Positions 7,100 to 15,559 of a DNA stretch of 64,000 nt are shown here, one piece after another. The notes beneath the pieces are model-generated. The model was given only the letters and a program-made list of their open reading frames with translations, had not been told where the DNA came from and searched no databases. Numbering within the stretch: position 1 is the first letter of the stretch; every line of letters begins with the position of its first letter. The stretch spans positions 1 to 64,000 of the forward strand of contig JBJEVT010000031.1 of assembly GCA_051884615.1 (NCBI GenBank), in the 5' to 3' direction. The stretch is from UBA1724 sp051884615 (GTDB taxonomy: Bacteria > Verrucomicrobiota > Lentisphaeria > Oligosphaerales > Oligosphaeraceae). The position numbers and the translations under genes are program-made.

Positions 7100-7814
7100 A
7101 GGCTCAAAAATTGGGATTGTCGGAGGCTATATTTCTGGGAAAGCAACATTTCTCAATGCTTTAATGAAGGCTCCATACTTTGAAATGCATAGCAATAGCC
7201 ATAATCATATTCCTATTGAGATAGTTAAATCCGAAAACAACTCCTTCTCCTGGAATTATCAGGAATACGATAAGAAAACATGGCAGCAAAGCAGTAAGGA
7301 CATACGCACATCAAAACTGTACTCAAGAATTAGAGTAAAAATTCCTCATTTCATATGGGGAGATACTGTTTTTTATGATTTTCCTCAGATAAATGATATC
7401 TCCATTTGGAAAAAAAACAATGAAGACATTGTAAAACGCATGGATGTCTTGCTATTTATTTTCGATGCCGAATATGTGATGTCTTCAGCAAACAAGAAAA
7501 TTCTAGAATGTCTTTATCCAAAAAACGGAAAGGCTTTTTCTATAATATTGAACAAAAGTGATATTATAGATGATATTTCTAATTTAACGTTACAAACCCA
7601 AGAAATTACTCCCGATGTGATGGTTCTACCAAGAATCTTTACGACATCGGCAAAATTGGAGTTACAGCGATATAATTGTAAAGAGAATAGAAAGCAATGT
7701 TTTGCATTTACAGATTCTAGAACACAAGTAATGACGACTTGCGATTTGGCTTTTTCTGATTTAAGAATTTGGCTTTATGAGCAGATTGTTCAATTTCAAT
7801 ACACACAATCCTAA
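7089..7814 (+). CDS. Degenerate small GTPase-like protein
   Basis: A 241-residue Ras-like fold is suggested by a P-loop-like GGYISGKAT, where Ala replaces the Ser/Thr that binds magnesium. The G3 region reads DFPQ instead of DxxG. G4 is intact as NKSD and G5 is like TSAK. The protein may bind guanine nucleotide without normal hydrolysis. A longer upstream frame exists, but GGAG 7 nt before the ATG at 7089 and an 11-bp overlap with the regulator support this start. It stands 13 bp before the dynamin-like gene in the same A+T-rich block and is probably its operon partner. Confidence 0.6.
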   Translation: MVYEGSKIGIVGGYISGKATFLNALMKAPYFEMHSNSHNHIPIEIVKSENNSFSWNYQEYDKKTWQQSSKDIRTSKLYSRIRVKIPHFIWGDTVFYDFPQINDISIWKKNNEDIVKRMDVLLFIFDAEYVMSSANKKILECLYPKNGKAFSIILNKSDIIDDISNLTLQTQEITPDVMVLPRIFTTSAKLELQRYNCKENRKQCFAFTDSRTQVMTTCDLAFSDLRIWLYEQIVQFQYTQS

Positions 7815-7827
7815 GAGGAGTTAGAGA

Positions 7828-10047
7828 ATGTTGGGAGAAAGACAAGAAATTACCCAAAAATTGCAGGATCTCATTACTGTTTTATCGGATGGAGAAATTC
7901 CAATTTCTGAAGCAGATAGAACTGATAAAATCAAGCAACTTGAACAATGTAAAAGAATTGTCCTAAATAAAAAATACCATGTTACCACTTTGGGGATTTT
8001 CAGCACTGGTAAATCTACTTTAATTAATTCAATGATTGGCGGCAATTACTTACCGGCAGCCGACCATCCAACTACCGCTAGAATTACAGAGATTCGTCCT
8101 TCAACAGACGCGTTTGTAATTTTGCAGGCAGATAAATCACCTAGGGAAAAAGAATTGGATATCGCAAGAAAGTTCTTGACAAAAATCGGGTATGACGCAA
8201 GCAAAAAAGGTAAAGTTCTACTTCAGTCGAAAATGATATTTGATTCGGCAACTGCTGATAGTGATATCGTTAATGGGATAGTAATTTCAGGCACGAATTC
8301 TCGCCCGCTTAAAGCGGAGGATATTCATCAAATATTGGCGTGCCTTGTCACGGAAGAGGCGAAACAAGACGATGCAACAGAAAAGCTCATCAATCAGCTA
8401 AAAATGTATTTCAAGGATATCATCATTGGACTCCCAGTTGCCGAATGGATGTCTGATATTGTGCTAACAGATGCACCAGGAACAGGTTCTGTAGTTGATG
8501 CTCACGATACTATCATTAATAAAATCATACCAGAAAGCCAACTTGTTTTGCATATTGTTGATGCGGAAAGAATTGGTGATAGCACTGATAAGTTGTTTGC
8601 AGAAAGAATTGCCAATTTCCAGCATCGGAAGATCTTTTATATAATGAATAAAATAGACAGGATGACGGACAATGGATGCGATGACGCTGAAGATGAATTA
8701 AAAAAGACGCTTCCTTCAGAAACCACAAAGGGTTGTACCCCCGAGATCATCCGTGTGTCTGCCTTGAGCGCCTTTCTTGCCATTCAACTTAAGGCTGGAC
8801 TTGTCTCAATTAAGGATATAATGGAAAACAGGAAATTGAGTATGGGCTATTTGTATGGGCAGGAGAAATTTTGCGATGGAACAGAGGAGCAGAAAAAACG
8901 AATATTGTATGAAGAACTTTGGGGAAAAAGTCACTTTACAGATTTTGAAGATCGTGTCGCTACATACCTTCGCAAAGAAAATAAACAAATGGCTATTATT
9001 GAGGATGCCATAAATCTTGTTCGAGGGTTCGCGTCCGATGTTAAAAGCGCACTTGATGAGGCTATAAGATTACTATCTTCAGACACAAAAATAGGAGAAT
9101 TAGAGAAGGAAAAATACGATAATGCAGAAAAACGTAAGAAGCTGAAAGAAGCAGCAGATAGGTCCCTCGCCGAATATAAAATCAGAATAGAGGGGGGAAT
9201 GAGTACAGTTACATGTAAATCTTACAATGGGGTGGCAGAGGAAATAAAAACATCTCTAGAGCAATCTAAAAGAGATATAGAAGTCGACTTGAGTGATTGG
9301 CTAGTTTCTAATTATGATTCCATATCTAATAACCCCAAGAAAGTGGAACAATACATTCAGTCCAGGATAGAAAATTCTGTTACAAAAGCACGAAATGTTG
9401 CGGAAAGCCAAGTTATTGCAGCTATTGCAGATTTAAAAACAGAAATTGTTGATATTCTACGGGAAGCACGAGACTTGTCTTTGATGCCAGCAGGATCTGG
9501 CAGAAGAACTTTGATTCCAGACTTGGATACCAGTATTGACCTGCAGCGTATTGAGTTTGGCAGTGGACTAGCTCTTATCGGCGCAGGTCTTGCAGCAGCT
9601 CTTGGATCGGTTATTCCTGGTGTGGGGACAACTCTTGGTGCCGGGATTGGTGCTGGTGTAGGCGCTATTGTAGGGGTTATTACAAGCATTTTCTGTCCGG
9701 ATTGGAAGAAGAAAAAAAGAGATAAAATCATTGCTCAAGTTAATTCCAATGTACAAAAACTGTTCTTTGATGGAGGTCGAATTGGCGAAGGTGAAAAAAT
9801 CATTGAGATTAAAAAACCATATTATGCATTAATTAGAGATGATTTGTCTGACCAGTGCAACAAATTCCGCAATGATTTGCAGAAGAAACTCGAACATCGT
9901 TTCAACGAATTGAACGAACGTGACAATGTGCTTGTCAATGAGATTGCAAGAACTAAAACGAGAAGAGAAGAGAAAATCAGCAAGTACATTAAAATTGAAA
10001 AAAAATGTTCATGCATTCTTAATAGCTCCAATATAAGGAGTTGCTGA
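7828..10047 (+). CDS. Bacterial dynamin-like GTPase with membrane hairpin
   Basis: A 739-residue dynamin-superfamily GTPase. P-loop GIFSTGKST is at 56-64, switch threonines at 82-83 (HPTTAR), G3 DAPG at 215-218 and G4 NKID at 274-277, so all nucleotide-binding motifs are intact. Long charged helices (about 385-560) form the stalk. A Gly/Ala-rich hydrophobic segment at ~577-622 (GSGLALIGAGLAAALGSVIP...) resembles a membrane-inserting paddle, and a helical tail follows. Such proteins fuse, tubulate or seal bilayers, and some protect against phage-induced membrane damage. GAGGAG precedes the ATG. Codon use is A+T-rich, unlike the housekeeping genes downstream. Confidence 0.85.
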   Translation: MLGERQEITQKLQDLITVLSDGEIPISEADRTDKIKQLEQCKRIVLNKKYHVTTLGIFSTGKSTLINSMIGGNYLPAADHPTTARITEIRPSTDAFVILQADKSPREKELDIARKFLTKIGYDASKKGKVLLQSKMIFDSATADSDIVNGIVISGTNSRPLKAEDIHQILACLVTEEAKQDDATEKLINQLKMYFKDIIIGLPVAEWMSDIVLTDAPGTGSVVDAHDTIINKIIPESQLVLHIVDAERIGDSTDKLFAERIANFQHRKIFYIMNKIDRMTDNGCDDAEDELKKTLPSETTKGCTPEIIRVSALSAFLAIQLKAGLVSIKDIMENRKLSMGYLYGQEKFCDGTEEQKKRILYEELWGKSHFTDFEDRVATYLRKENKQMAIIEDAINLVRGFASDVKSALDEAIRLLSSDTKIGELEKEKYDNAEKRKKLKEAADRSLAEYKIRIEGGMSTVTCKSYNGVAEEIKTSLEQSKRDIEVDLSDWLVSNYDSISNNPKKVEQYIQSRIENSVTKARNVAESQVIAAIADLKTEIVDILREARDLSLMPAGSGRRTLIPDLDTSIDLQRIEFGSGLALIGAGLAAALGSVIPGVGTTLGAGIGAGVGAIVGVITSIFCPDWKKKKRDKIIAQVNSNVQKLFFDGGRIGEGEKIIEIKKPYYALIRDDLSDQCNKFRNDLQKKLEHRFNELNERDNVLVNEIARTKTRREEKISKYIKIEKKCSCILNSSNIRSC

Positions 10048-10051
10048 GACA

Positions 10052-10624
10052 ATGTTGGCAGAATTTCTCAACAAAACCATCAATTCTTTCTTCCAAAAAC
10101 AGGAAGAAATACCTGTTTCTATCTGGAGGAAAAGTTACTTAAAAAGATGGAAAGTTGACTTCCACCTTTTTTTTGAAGACACCTTTAGAAAATGGGTGGC
10201 ATCGCGCTCAGGTGAATCCGTTAATTATTTGCTGGATAAAGGTTTGAGTTCTTCAGATGAACAAATGATTGTGAAAAAACTTGAAAAAGATAGTTGGGAT
10301 TACTCAATTTCATCCTGGATGTGTTTTTCAAAATCCTTGTTTTTTCCTCCTAAGCTCATTCTGCTTTTTCTGATGTTTTCTTTGATGACTTTAGTATTCC
10401 CTTTCATTTACTCTTCAGATGTGATTTGGAAGCTTTCTTTTTTATGCCAAATTGTCGCATGTCTGAGTGGAGCAGTCGCAGGAATCCTTTTTTTCATTAG
10501 TAAAAAATACATACTTATAAAATCAAAAAGATTTGTAACACGTTTTTTTGAAGATGCCGAAAGGATGTGGGGTGAAAATCAAGAACAACAAATTGAACAG
10601 ATAAGGAATGCAAAACATGCATAA
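10052..10624 (+). CDS. Two-helix membrane protein of the dynamin/ATPase operon
   Basis: A 190-residue protein with two adjacent hydrophobic helices at about residues 99-120 and 127-152, flanked by charged N- and C-terminal parts predicted to lie in the cytoplasm. No family is recognised. It starts 4 bp after the dynamin-like gene and overlaps the ATPase start by 8 bp, so it is almost certainly co-translated with both. A role as a membrane anchor or adaptor between the GTPase and the ATPase is an inference from position only. Confidence 0.6.
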   Translation: MLAEFLNKTINSFFQKQEEIPVSIWRKSYLKRWKVDFHLFFEDTFRKWVASRSGESVNYLLDKGLSSSDEQMIVKKLEKDSWDYSISSWMCFSKSLFFPPKLILLFLMFSLMTLVFPFIYSSDVIWKLSFLCQIVACLSGAVAGILFFISKKYILIKSKRFVTRFFEDAERMWGENQEQQIEQIRNAKHA

Positions 10625-13600
10625 TGAGGAAAAATTTAAAGATGATTTTGTGCGTTTTGCAAATGAATCCGAAAGGAAACTTCATCTGCTGCGACGTGAA
10701 TGGCTTAATAATCTTTCATCTTGTTCATATGTTGGGATTGAAACATTAGACTCTGTTAAAGCAACACTAGCTCCAGAATTGCCTAAAATTGATTCGATTT
10801 ATATACCTGAGGACACTCCTGTAGAACAAATTCAAGAACAAATTGCTGATTCGGTTAGAACATGGGTCTGCTCACGAGCAATGAGTGGTCAATCATTGGC
10901 TTTTTTAATAGTCGGAGTCGATGGTGGAACAGAGATTTACTTGGCTGATGAAAATGCACATACAAACATTTTAGAAGGTGCTTTCTCAGGCATTTCCTTG
11001 GGTTCTCAAAAGAATCCATGTAAGCTATCTGCTCTATTTAAATATTCTTCACTCATTACGGGGGTGCCAACACCTATTCATAAAGATACTGTTTTGACGT
11101 ATTCCTGTGATCAACTTCTACGTGGGATGCGGGGAAAACATTTTATGCTAGCACTGGTTGCCAAGCCTGTTCCTAAAAAAAATATTCAAGAACTTTTACG
11201 GCAAACTAGAAAGGAAATAGAAGATAATCATCAATTAATAAAAAAACAATTATCTAGAGCCGTTGGAGAAAGCAGTGCAAATACAATTGGTGCTTCGGTT
11301 GGTTTTTCTGCTGGTATTTTCGCCGCAGTTATTTCAACACTTACTATTTCTTCGAATTGGAGTACATCCGTCTCAGCCGCCCCGGGTGGAGTAGGTGTCA
11401 GTTCAACTTTTGGTGTAGGGGTATCGACGACCGTGGGAGCAACAATAGGGGCGTATCTCTCTGGCAATGTCTCTGTCAATGCCTCAAGAACAAAAGGGAG
11501 AAATACTACGAAGTCTTGTGATGAAGAAAAGAATGAGAAGTTTGCTCAGGCGTACGAATCCAAACTACTTGAAAACGAAGCACGATTAACCACGGCACAA
11601 AACGAAGGTTTTTGGCAAGTAGCATCGTATATGTTTGCCGATACCAAAGATGATTTGGAGGCATGTACCTCAATATACTTGGCTTCATTAACCTCAAGAT
11701 ATGATCCACAGGAAGTATTTAGAACAATATTTTTGTCTTCTTCAACACCTGTTAAATTTGCGATTCCTCGTTTCTCCGGGCAACCCAAAGGCCAAGATGA
11801 AGCCTATTCATTGATGACAACGTCCGAATTATCTTCTATGATAGCTTTGCCAGTGGAAGACCATCCTGGAATTATTGTTAAGCGTGTTCCTAAATTCTCT
11901 GTTAATTTAGTTTCAGAGAAATCAAAGGACGACATTGTATTAGGTAGTTTTTGTGATCGAAATGTCGCAATTAACAACTCTGTTTCTTTCGCTCCTTCAG
12001 ATATGGCTGGGCATGTTTTGGTTGCCGGTATCACTGGCAGTGGGAAAAGTACAACAATACGAACGATACTCTCGCAAGTAAATGTGCCTTTTCTTGTTCT
12101 TGAGCCGGCCAAAAGCGAATATAGAAATCTAAATGTTTCAAATAAATCTGTTCGTGTTATTACAGCTGGAGACGAAAGCATTGCCCCATTGAGGATTAAC
12201 CCGTTTGAAATTGCAGAAGGCGATACTTTGCATTCCAATATTGATGCGCTTTCGGCAACAATCAACGCAGCATTTCCAATGGAGGGACCGATGGCGGCTC
12301 TAGTCGAACAAGGCCTCCTTAAGGCATACAAAGATGCTGGTTGGGATACTACCACGGGAACACCGCCGAAGGACTATAGAGTACCGACAATGAATGACTT
12401 TTATACAGCATTGGAAAAAACCATAGATGCTCAAAAATATGAAGGAGAATATGGATCAAACATTAAAAGTGCCTTGTTGACGCGTATAAATTCCCTTCGT
12501 GTTGGCCCGCGAGGTCGTCTCTTTAACAGTGAAGTTCCTTTTGATGTCGAAGAACTTCTTTCCTACCCGACTGTTATTGAGATGAAAAAGATTGGAAGTG
12601 ATGAGACAAAGGCATTTTTAACTGGAGTTCTTTTGTATCGCGTGTACCGTTATTTTGAAGATTTGTCTCAAAGCGAAAGCGCCTCCTCGCTCAAATCAAT
12701 TTTGGTTATTGAGGAAGCGCATCGTCTTTTCCGAAAAACCGCCGAAAAGGGAGGAGGTATTACCGGAAACAATACTCGTCATTATTCTGTCGAAATGTTT
12801 GAGAACATTATGGCAGAAGTCAGATCTTACGGACTTGGACTTATTATCGCTGATCAACTTCCCCTTCGGCTTAGTGATGGGGCAGTAAAAAATACTAACA
12901 TCAAGGTGATACATAGACTTGCAGCTCGTGAAGATGCAATAGACATGGGAGGAGGAATGGGATTAAATGAAAAGCAATCAGCATTTATTAATACACTTCG
13001 AAGAGGAGAGGCCTTGGTAATCAGCCCCGGATTGCTTGAAGCCGCACATGTAAAAATAATAGCTAAGGAGAGTGGTGTTTATTGCGCTAGTAAGGTATCA
13101 GATGCTGATGTTCGTAAAATGTGGTCTTCAATTATCGATGTCTGCCGCCCTCCTCATTTTGATACATTTATTGAGAAAATCAATAAAAAATACCCGGAAT
13201 ACCTCAGCAAACAAGGGACGCGTTTCTTTCTTGCCATTCAACTTTGCTCAACAAAGAAAGTTAATGAGTTCTTGGAAGATGCTGTCTGGGCATTGTTTAA
13301 GGATGTTCAAGCATTAGGTTTTTCCTTAAAAGAAGCTGGAGCACATCAACAAATAACTCATTTGCTTCACTATTCAGTTGCCACGGCAATCAAGGATAGA
13401 ACATATTTATCCATCCAACAAAGGAATGCCCTTCGTGTGGTTTGGGACCGTTGCTTGCATTTTAGCGATGAATCAAATGAGTACTCTTTAAAACTTGACA
13501 AAGTTCGAGAAATTAAAAATGATATGATGCAATTTGCAAGAGAAAACTCCGTCAGTTTACCGCCATGGTGTGCTCCTGTAATTCCTTTGAGTGCAATTCT

Positions 13601-13892
13601 TCCCCTCTTTAAAGAGGCTGAAATATTTGCGCAAAAACTTTACAAGGAAAAAAATGATGATATAAATAATTCAATCCGTAATGATATCGTTGCCACTACT
13701 TCAATTGTTGCTCATGAAATAAGAAAATTGAGCAATAATATTGACGTGACCGGTGATGAATATGCGAATTTTGGTTATGCCGTTATGCTCCATTTGCTTA
13801 ACATGACAAAACCAGAAAATTACGAAAAACACATATTCCAAGGAAAAGTTTATGGTAGTTTAGTGAGGATAATAGGAGGAAAAAGACAATGA
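10617..13892 (+). CDS. HerA/DUF87-type P-loop ATPase, membrane-associated
   Basis: A 1091-residue ATPase of the HerA/FtsK superfamily. Walker A is AGITGSGKST (~468-478) and Walker B is LVIEEAHRLF (~696-705). A sensor-like IIADQLPLRLSDGAVKNTN and an arginine-bearing VIHRLAAREDA follow, as in DUF87 proteins. The N-terminal third is unusual: a small alpha/beta region, then a long Gly/Ser/Val-rich hydrophobic stretch at ~217-290 that could insert in a membrane. The C-terminal third is helical. Relatives pump DNA or protein. AAGGA at 10603-10607 suits the ATG at 10617 better than the one at 10608. The gene overlaps the nuclease gene by ATGA. Confidence 0.8.
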   Translation: MHNEEKFKDDFVRFANESERKLHLLRREWLNNLSSCSYVGIETLDSVKATLAPELPKIDSIYIPEDTPVEQIQEQIADSVRTWVCSRAMSGQSLAFLIVGVDGGTEIYLADENAHTNILEGAFSGISLGSQKNPCKLSALFKYSSLITGVPTPIHKDTVLTYSCDQLLRGMRGKHFMLALVAKPVPKKNIQELLRQTRKEIEDNHQLIKKQLSRAVGESSANTIGASVGFSAGIFAAVISTLTISSNWSTSVSAAPGGVGVSSTFGVGVSTTVGATIGAYLSGNVSVNASRTKGRNTTKSCDEEKNEKFAQAYESKLLENEARLTTAQNEGFWQVASYMFADTKDDLEACTSIYLASLTSRYDPQEVFRTIFLSSSTPVKFAIPRFSGQPKGQDEAYSLMTTSELSSMIALPVEDHPGIIVKRVPKFSVNLVSEKSKDDIVLGSFCDRNVAINNSVSFAPSDMAGHVLVAGITGSGKSTTIRTILSQVNVPFLVLEPAKSEYRNLNVSNKSVRVITAGDESIAPLRINPFEIAEGDTLHSNIDALSATINAAFPMEGPMAALVEQGLLKAYKDAGWDTTTGTPPKDYRVPTMNDFYTALEKTIDAQKYEGEYGSNIKSALLTRINSLRVGPRGRLFNSEVPFDVEELLSYPTVIEMKKIGSDETKAFLTGVLLYRVYRYFEDLSQSESASSLKSILVIEEAHRLFRKTAEKGGGITGNNTRHYSVEMFENIMAEVRSYGLGLIIADQLPLRLSDGAVKNTNIKVIHRLAAREDAIDMGGGMGLNEKQSAFINTLRRGEALVISPGLLEAAHVKIIAKESGVYCASKVSDADVRKMWSSIIDVCRPPHFDTFIEKINKKYPEYLSKQGTRFFLAIQLCSTKKVNEFLEDAVWALFKDVQALGFSLKEAGAHQQITHLLHYSVATAIKDRTYLSIQQRNALRVVWDRCLHFSDESNEYSLKLDKVREIKNDMMQFARENSVSLPPWCAPVIPLSAILPLFKEAEIFAQKLYKEKNDDINNSIRNDIVATTSIVAHEIRKLSNNIDVTGDEYANFGYAVMLHLLNMTKPENYEKHIFQGKVYGSLVRIIGGKRQ

Positions 13893-14476
13893 GTGCACTT
13901 CCCCTGGTTACATCTCCTAGCGTTGAACATCACACTTCAATAAATCAGCAGGTTGAAGACCAATCTAATTCTCTACAAAATGAATTATCTGTTAAAGTTG
14001 AACAGAATCTTCCATCAGAATTAACGAATAAAGTGGAGTGCGAGAAAAATCTGTCTGAATATCTGAAAGAAGTTTTCCCAGACATTTCACCGGAGGAACT
14101 TGTAATTTACGAAAAAGCAGGTTTAGATGTGGAAAAGCTTGGAGGTCGTGTTTCTTTAACTCAACCAGAAATAGATCTTGACTACAAAGATGCCAATGAC
14201 ATGACAAACCTAGAGCGGATGGAAAACGGCCTGGCTCCAATCAATCCACGTGATGGCTTGCCTTATGAATTGCACCATGTGGGACAAAAAAATAATGTTC
14301 CGCTTGCCGAATTTACACATTCTGAGCATATGTCTCCAGAGAATAATAAAGTCTTACATCCAGTGCGCTCTGGTTCCGAGGTTGAGCATGGGTATTCTTG
14401 GAGAGACATTCGGGAGGAACATTGGAGAGTGCGTGCAGAGCAATTTAGACACAACATACAAGGAGAATGCCAATGA
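13889..14476 (+). CDS. LHH-motif HNH/Endo VII nuclease toxin
   Basis: The C-terminal half (about 98-190) carries the pattern of LHH nucleases of the HNH/Endonuclease VII superfamily: DANDMTNLERM, then YELHHVGQK (histidines 129-130), THSEH (144, 147) and a late H157. These toxins cut DNA in polymorphic toxin systems. Residues 1-95 are hydrophilic and helical, with no signal peptide, LXG, PAAR or RHS module, so the delivery route is not apparent. It overlaps the HerA-type ATPase gene by ATGA upstream and a SUKH-type immunity gene by ATGA downstream. This suggests the ATPase either exports or controls it. Confidence 0.75.
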   Translation: MSALPLVTSPSVEHHTSINQQVEDQSNSLQNELSVKVEQNLPSELTNKVECEKNLSEYLKEVFPDISPEELVIYEKAGLDVEKLGGRVSLTQPEIDLDYKDANDMTNLERMENGLAPINPRDGLPYELHHVGQKNNVPLAEFTHSEHMSPENNKVLHPVRSGSEVEHGYSWRDIREEHWRVRAEQFRHNIQGECQ

Positions 14477-14931
14477 CTTTCATAGATAGAATTAAGCAAT
14501 CTGGCTTGAAACAATTCTGGTCCAAGAGTGCAGCATCTGCTGAAGAAATTTCATCATTCGAAAATGATTTTACTCTTACTCTTCCAGATGAATATAAGCA
14601 ATTTCTCGCAACATTTGGTTGTGGGGTGTTTGGACATACTGAAATTTATGGACTAGGTTGTCCTGATACAGGAATCCCAAATATTCGATTTGTCATTAAA
14701 GCTTTGGAAAAAGTTAACCAGTTCTTTCCTCCTAAAGTTATTCCAATTTCTGATGCAGACGAAGGATTTTATACCTGCATCCTCTGTCAAACGAATGGTT
14801 GTTTCCAAGCAGGAAATGTTGTAGTATGCCGACCATCATCTACGGCAAATGAAGTTTTTAGGACTATGCATCTTCTCGCTTCAAGCTTCGGTAAGTTTTG
14901 CATCATGGAGGTAGAAGCACAAAAGAAATGA
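14473..14931 (+). CDS. SUKH/SMI1-KNR4-type immunity protein
   Basis: A 152-residue protein with the SUKH core: an N-terminal helix, TLPDEYKQFLATFGCGVFG (~37-55), a 'EIYGLG' strand, and a later ISDADEGFYTCI segment typical of SMI1/KNR4 immunity proteins. Members neutralise the nuclease toxin encoded next to them by direct binding. AGGAG 7 nt before the ATG at 14473, and the ATGA overlap with the toxin stop, fix this start over the ATG at 14467. It is the last gene of the A+T-rich operon. Confidence 0.8.
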   Translation: MTFIDRIKQSGLKQFWSKSAASAEEISSFENDFTLTLPDEYKQFLATFGCGVFGHTEIYGLGCPDTGIPNIRFVIKALEKVNQFFPPKVIPISDADEGFYTCILCQTNGCFQAGNVVVCRPSSTANEVFRTMHLLASSFGKFCIMEVEAQKK

Positions 14932-15263
14932 TGTTAATAAGCCGTAGTTTCCGCCCTGTGGTTCCAACTAGTTTCCCCTGAACAAGAGTAAGCGTTCAAT
15001 AGGGGAGCAGTTGCGGTAGGATTGGCTTTTCGGAGATTTTCTTTCCCGTTGTGGCAGTGACGGCTCGTCCCCGGGGGGGGGGATTTCCCGTTTCCCCCGG
15101 GGCGGGACGGCGGGTAGCGCGAGCCGCCCCCTCCGTGGCCTCTGTGCGACCGCAGGGCGTTTCCGTGCCCTCCGTGTAAAGCGGCAGCGCCCTTCTCCGT
15201 GTTTTCCGTGTTTCAAGGGGGTTGCAAATGGGGGGGGAGGTGTCACATTAACCGGGTGTCCGT
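14932..15263. other. Intergenic region between the A+T-rich operon and tRNA-Ile
   Basis: No gene is seen. Base composition switches here from A+T-rich to GC-rich. The second half holds a family-A repeat. I saw no integrase gene and no direct repeat of the tRNA 3' end at the far side of the A+T-rich block. Confidence 0.5.
15131..15217 (+). repeat. Dispersed intergenic repeat, family A
   Basis: Units CTCCGTGGC, CTCTGTGCG, TTCCGTGCC, CTCCGTGTA, CTCCGTGTT and TTCCGTGTT surround a CCGCAGGGCG and a GCGGCAGCGCCC. Both inner motifs are shared with other copies (for example GCGGCAGCGTCC near 22510). Confidence 0.65.
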
Positions 15264-15339
15264 GGTCCCGTAGCTCAGCGGTTAGAGCAGGACTCTTATA
15301 AGGTCTTGGTCGCTGGTTCGAATCCAGCCGGGACTACCA
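15264..15339 (+). tRNA. tRNA-Ile (anticodon UAU)
   Basis: A complete 76-nt cloverleaf. The acceptor stem GGTCCCG/CGGGACT has a G1-U72 wobble. The D arm is GCTC/GAGC, the anticodon stem GGACT/GGTCT has loop CTTATAA (anticodon TAT, positions 34-36), the variable loop is TGGTC, and the T arm GCTGG/CCAGC has loop TTCGAAT. Discriminator A73 and an encoded CCA are present. G15-C48 and the conserved T54-C56 match canonical tRNA. A UAU anticodon reads AUA directly. Most bacteria use a lysidine-modified CAU tRNA for that codon, so this is the less common solution. Confidence 0.93.
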
Positions 15340-15559
15340 ATGGATATATAACATATTGATTATCAGTGAGTTATATTGGATTGTGCCCGCCGAGGTCTTC
15401 CCGTGGGGCGTGGGGTGGAAAAAAGGGGTTCATGGGTTATGCTATTGCATTGTTGATTGGCTTTCGGCAGCCAGAGGAGAGCATGAGATGAGGCGCGAAG
15501 CGCCGCTCTCCCGGCGAGGATTTTGTTTTTGGTTGAACTTTTGGGAGTGTAGTAGCATC

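Noticed and set aside
15264..15339. tRNA as a proven integration site for the A+T-rich island
   Set aside because: No integrase and no direct repeat of the tRNA 3' end were found at the left border, so only a loose positional link can be stated.
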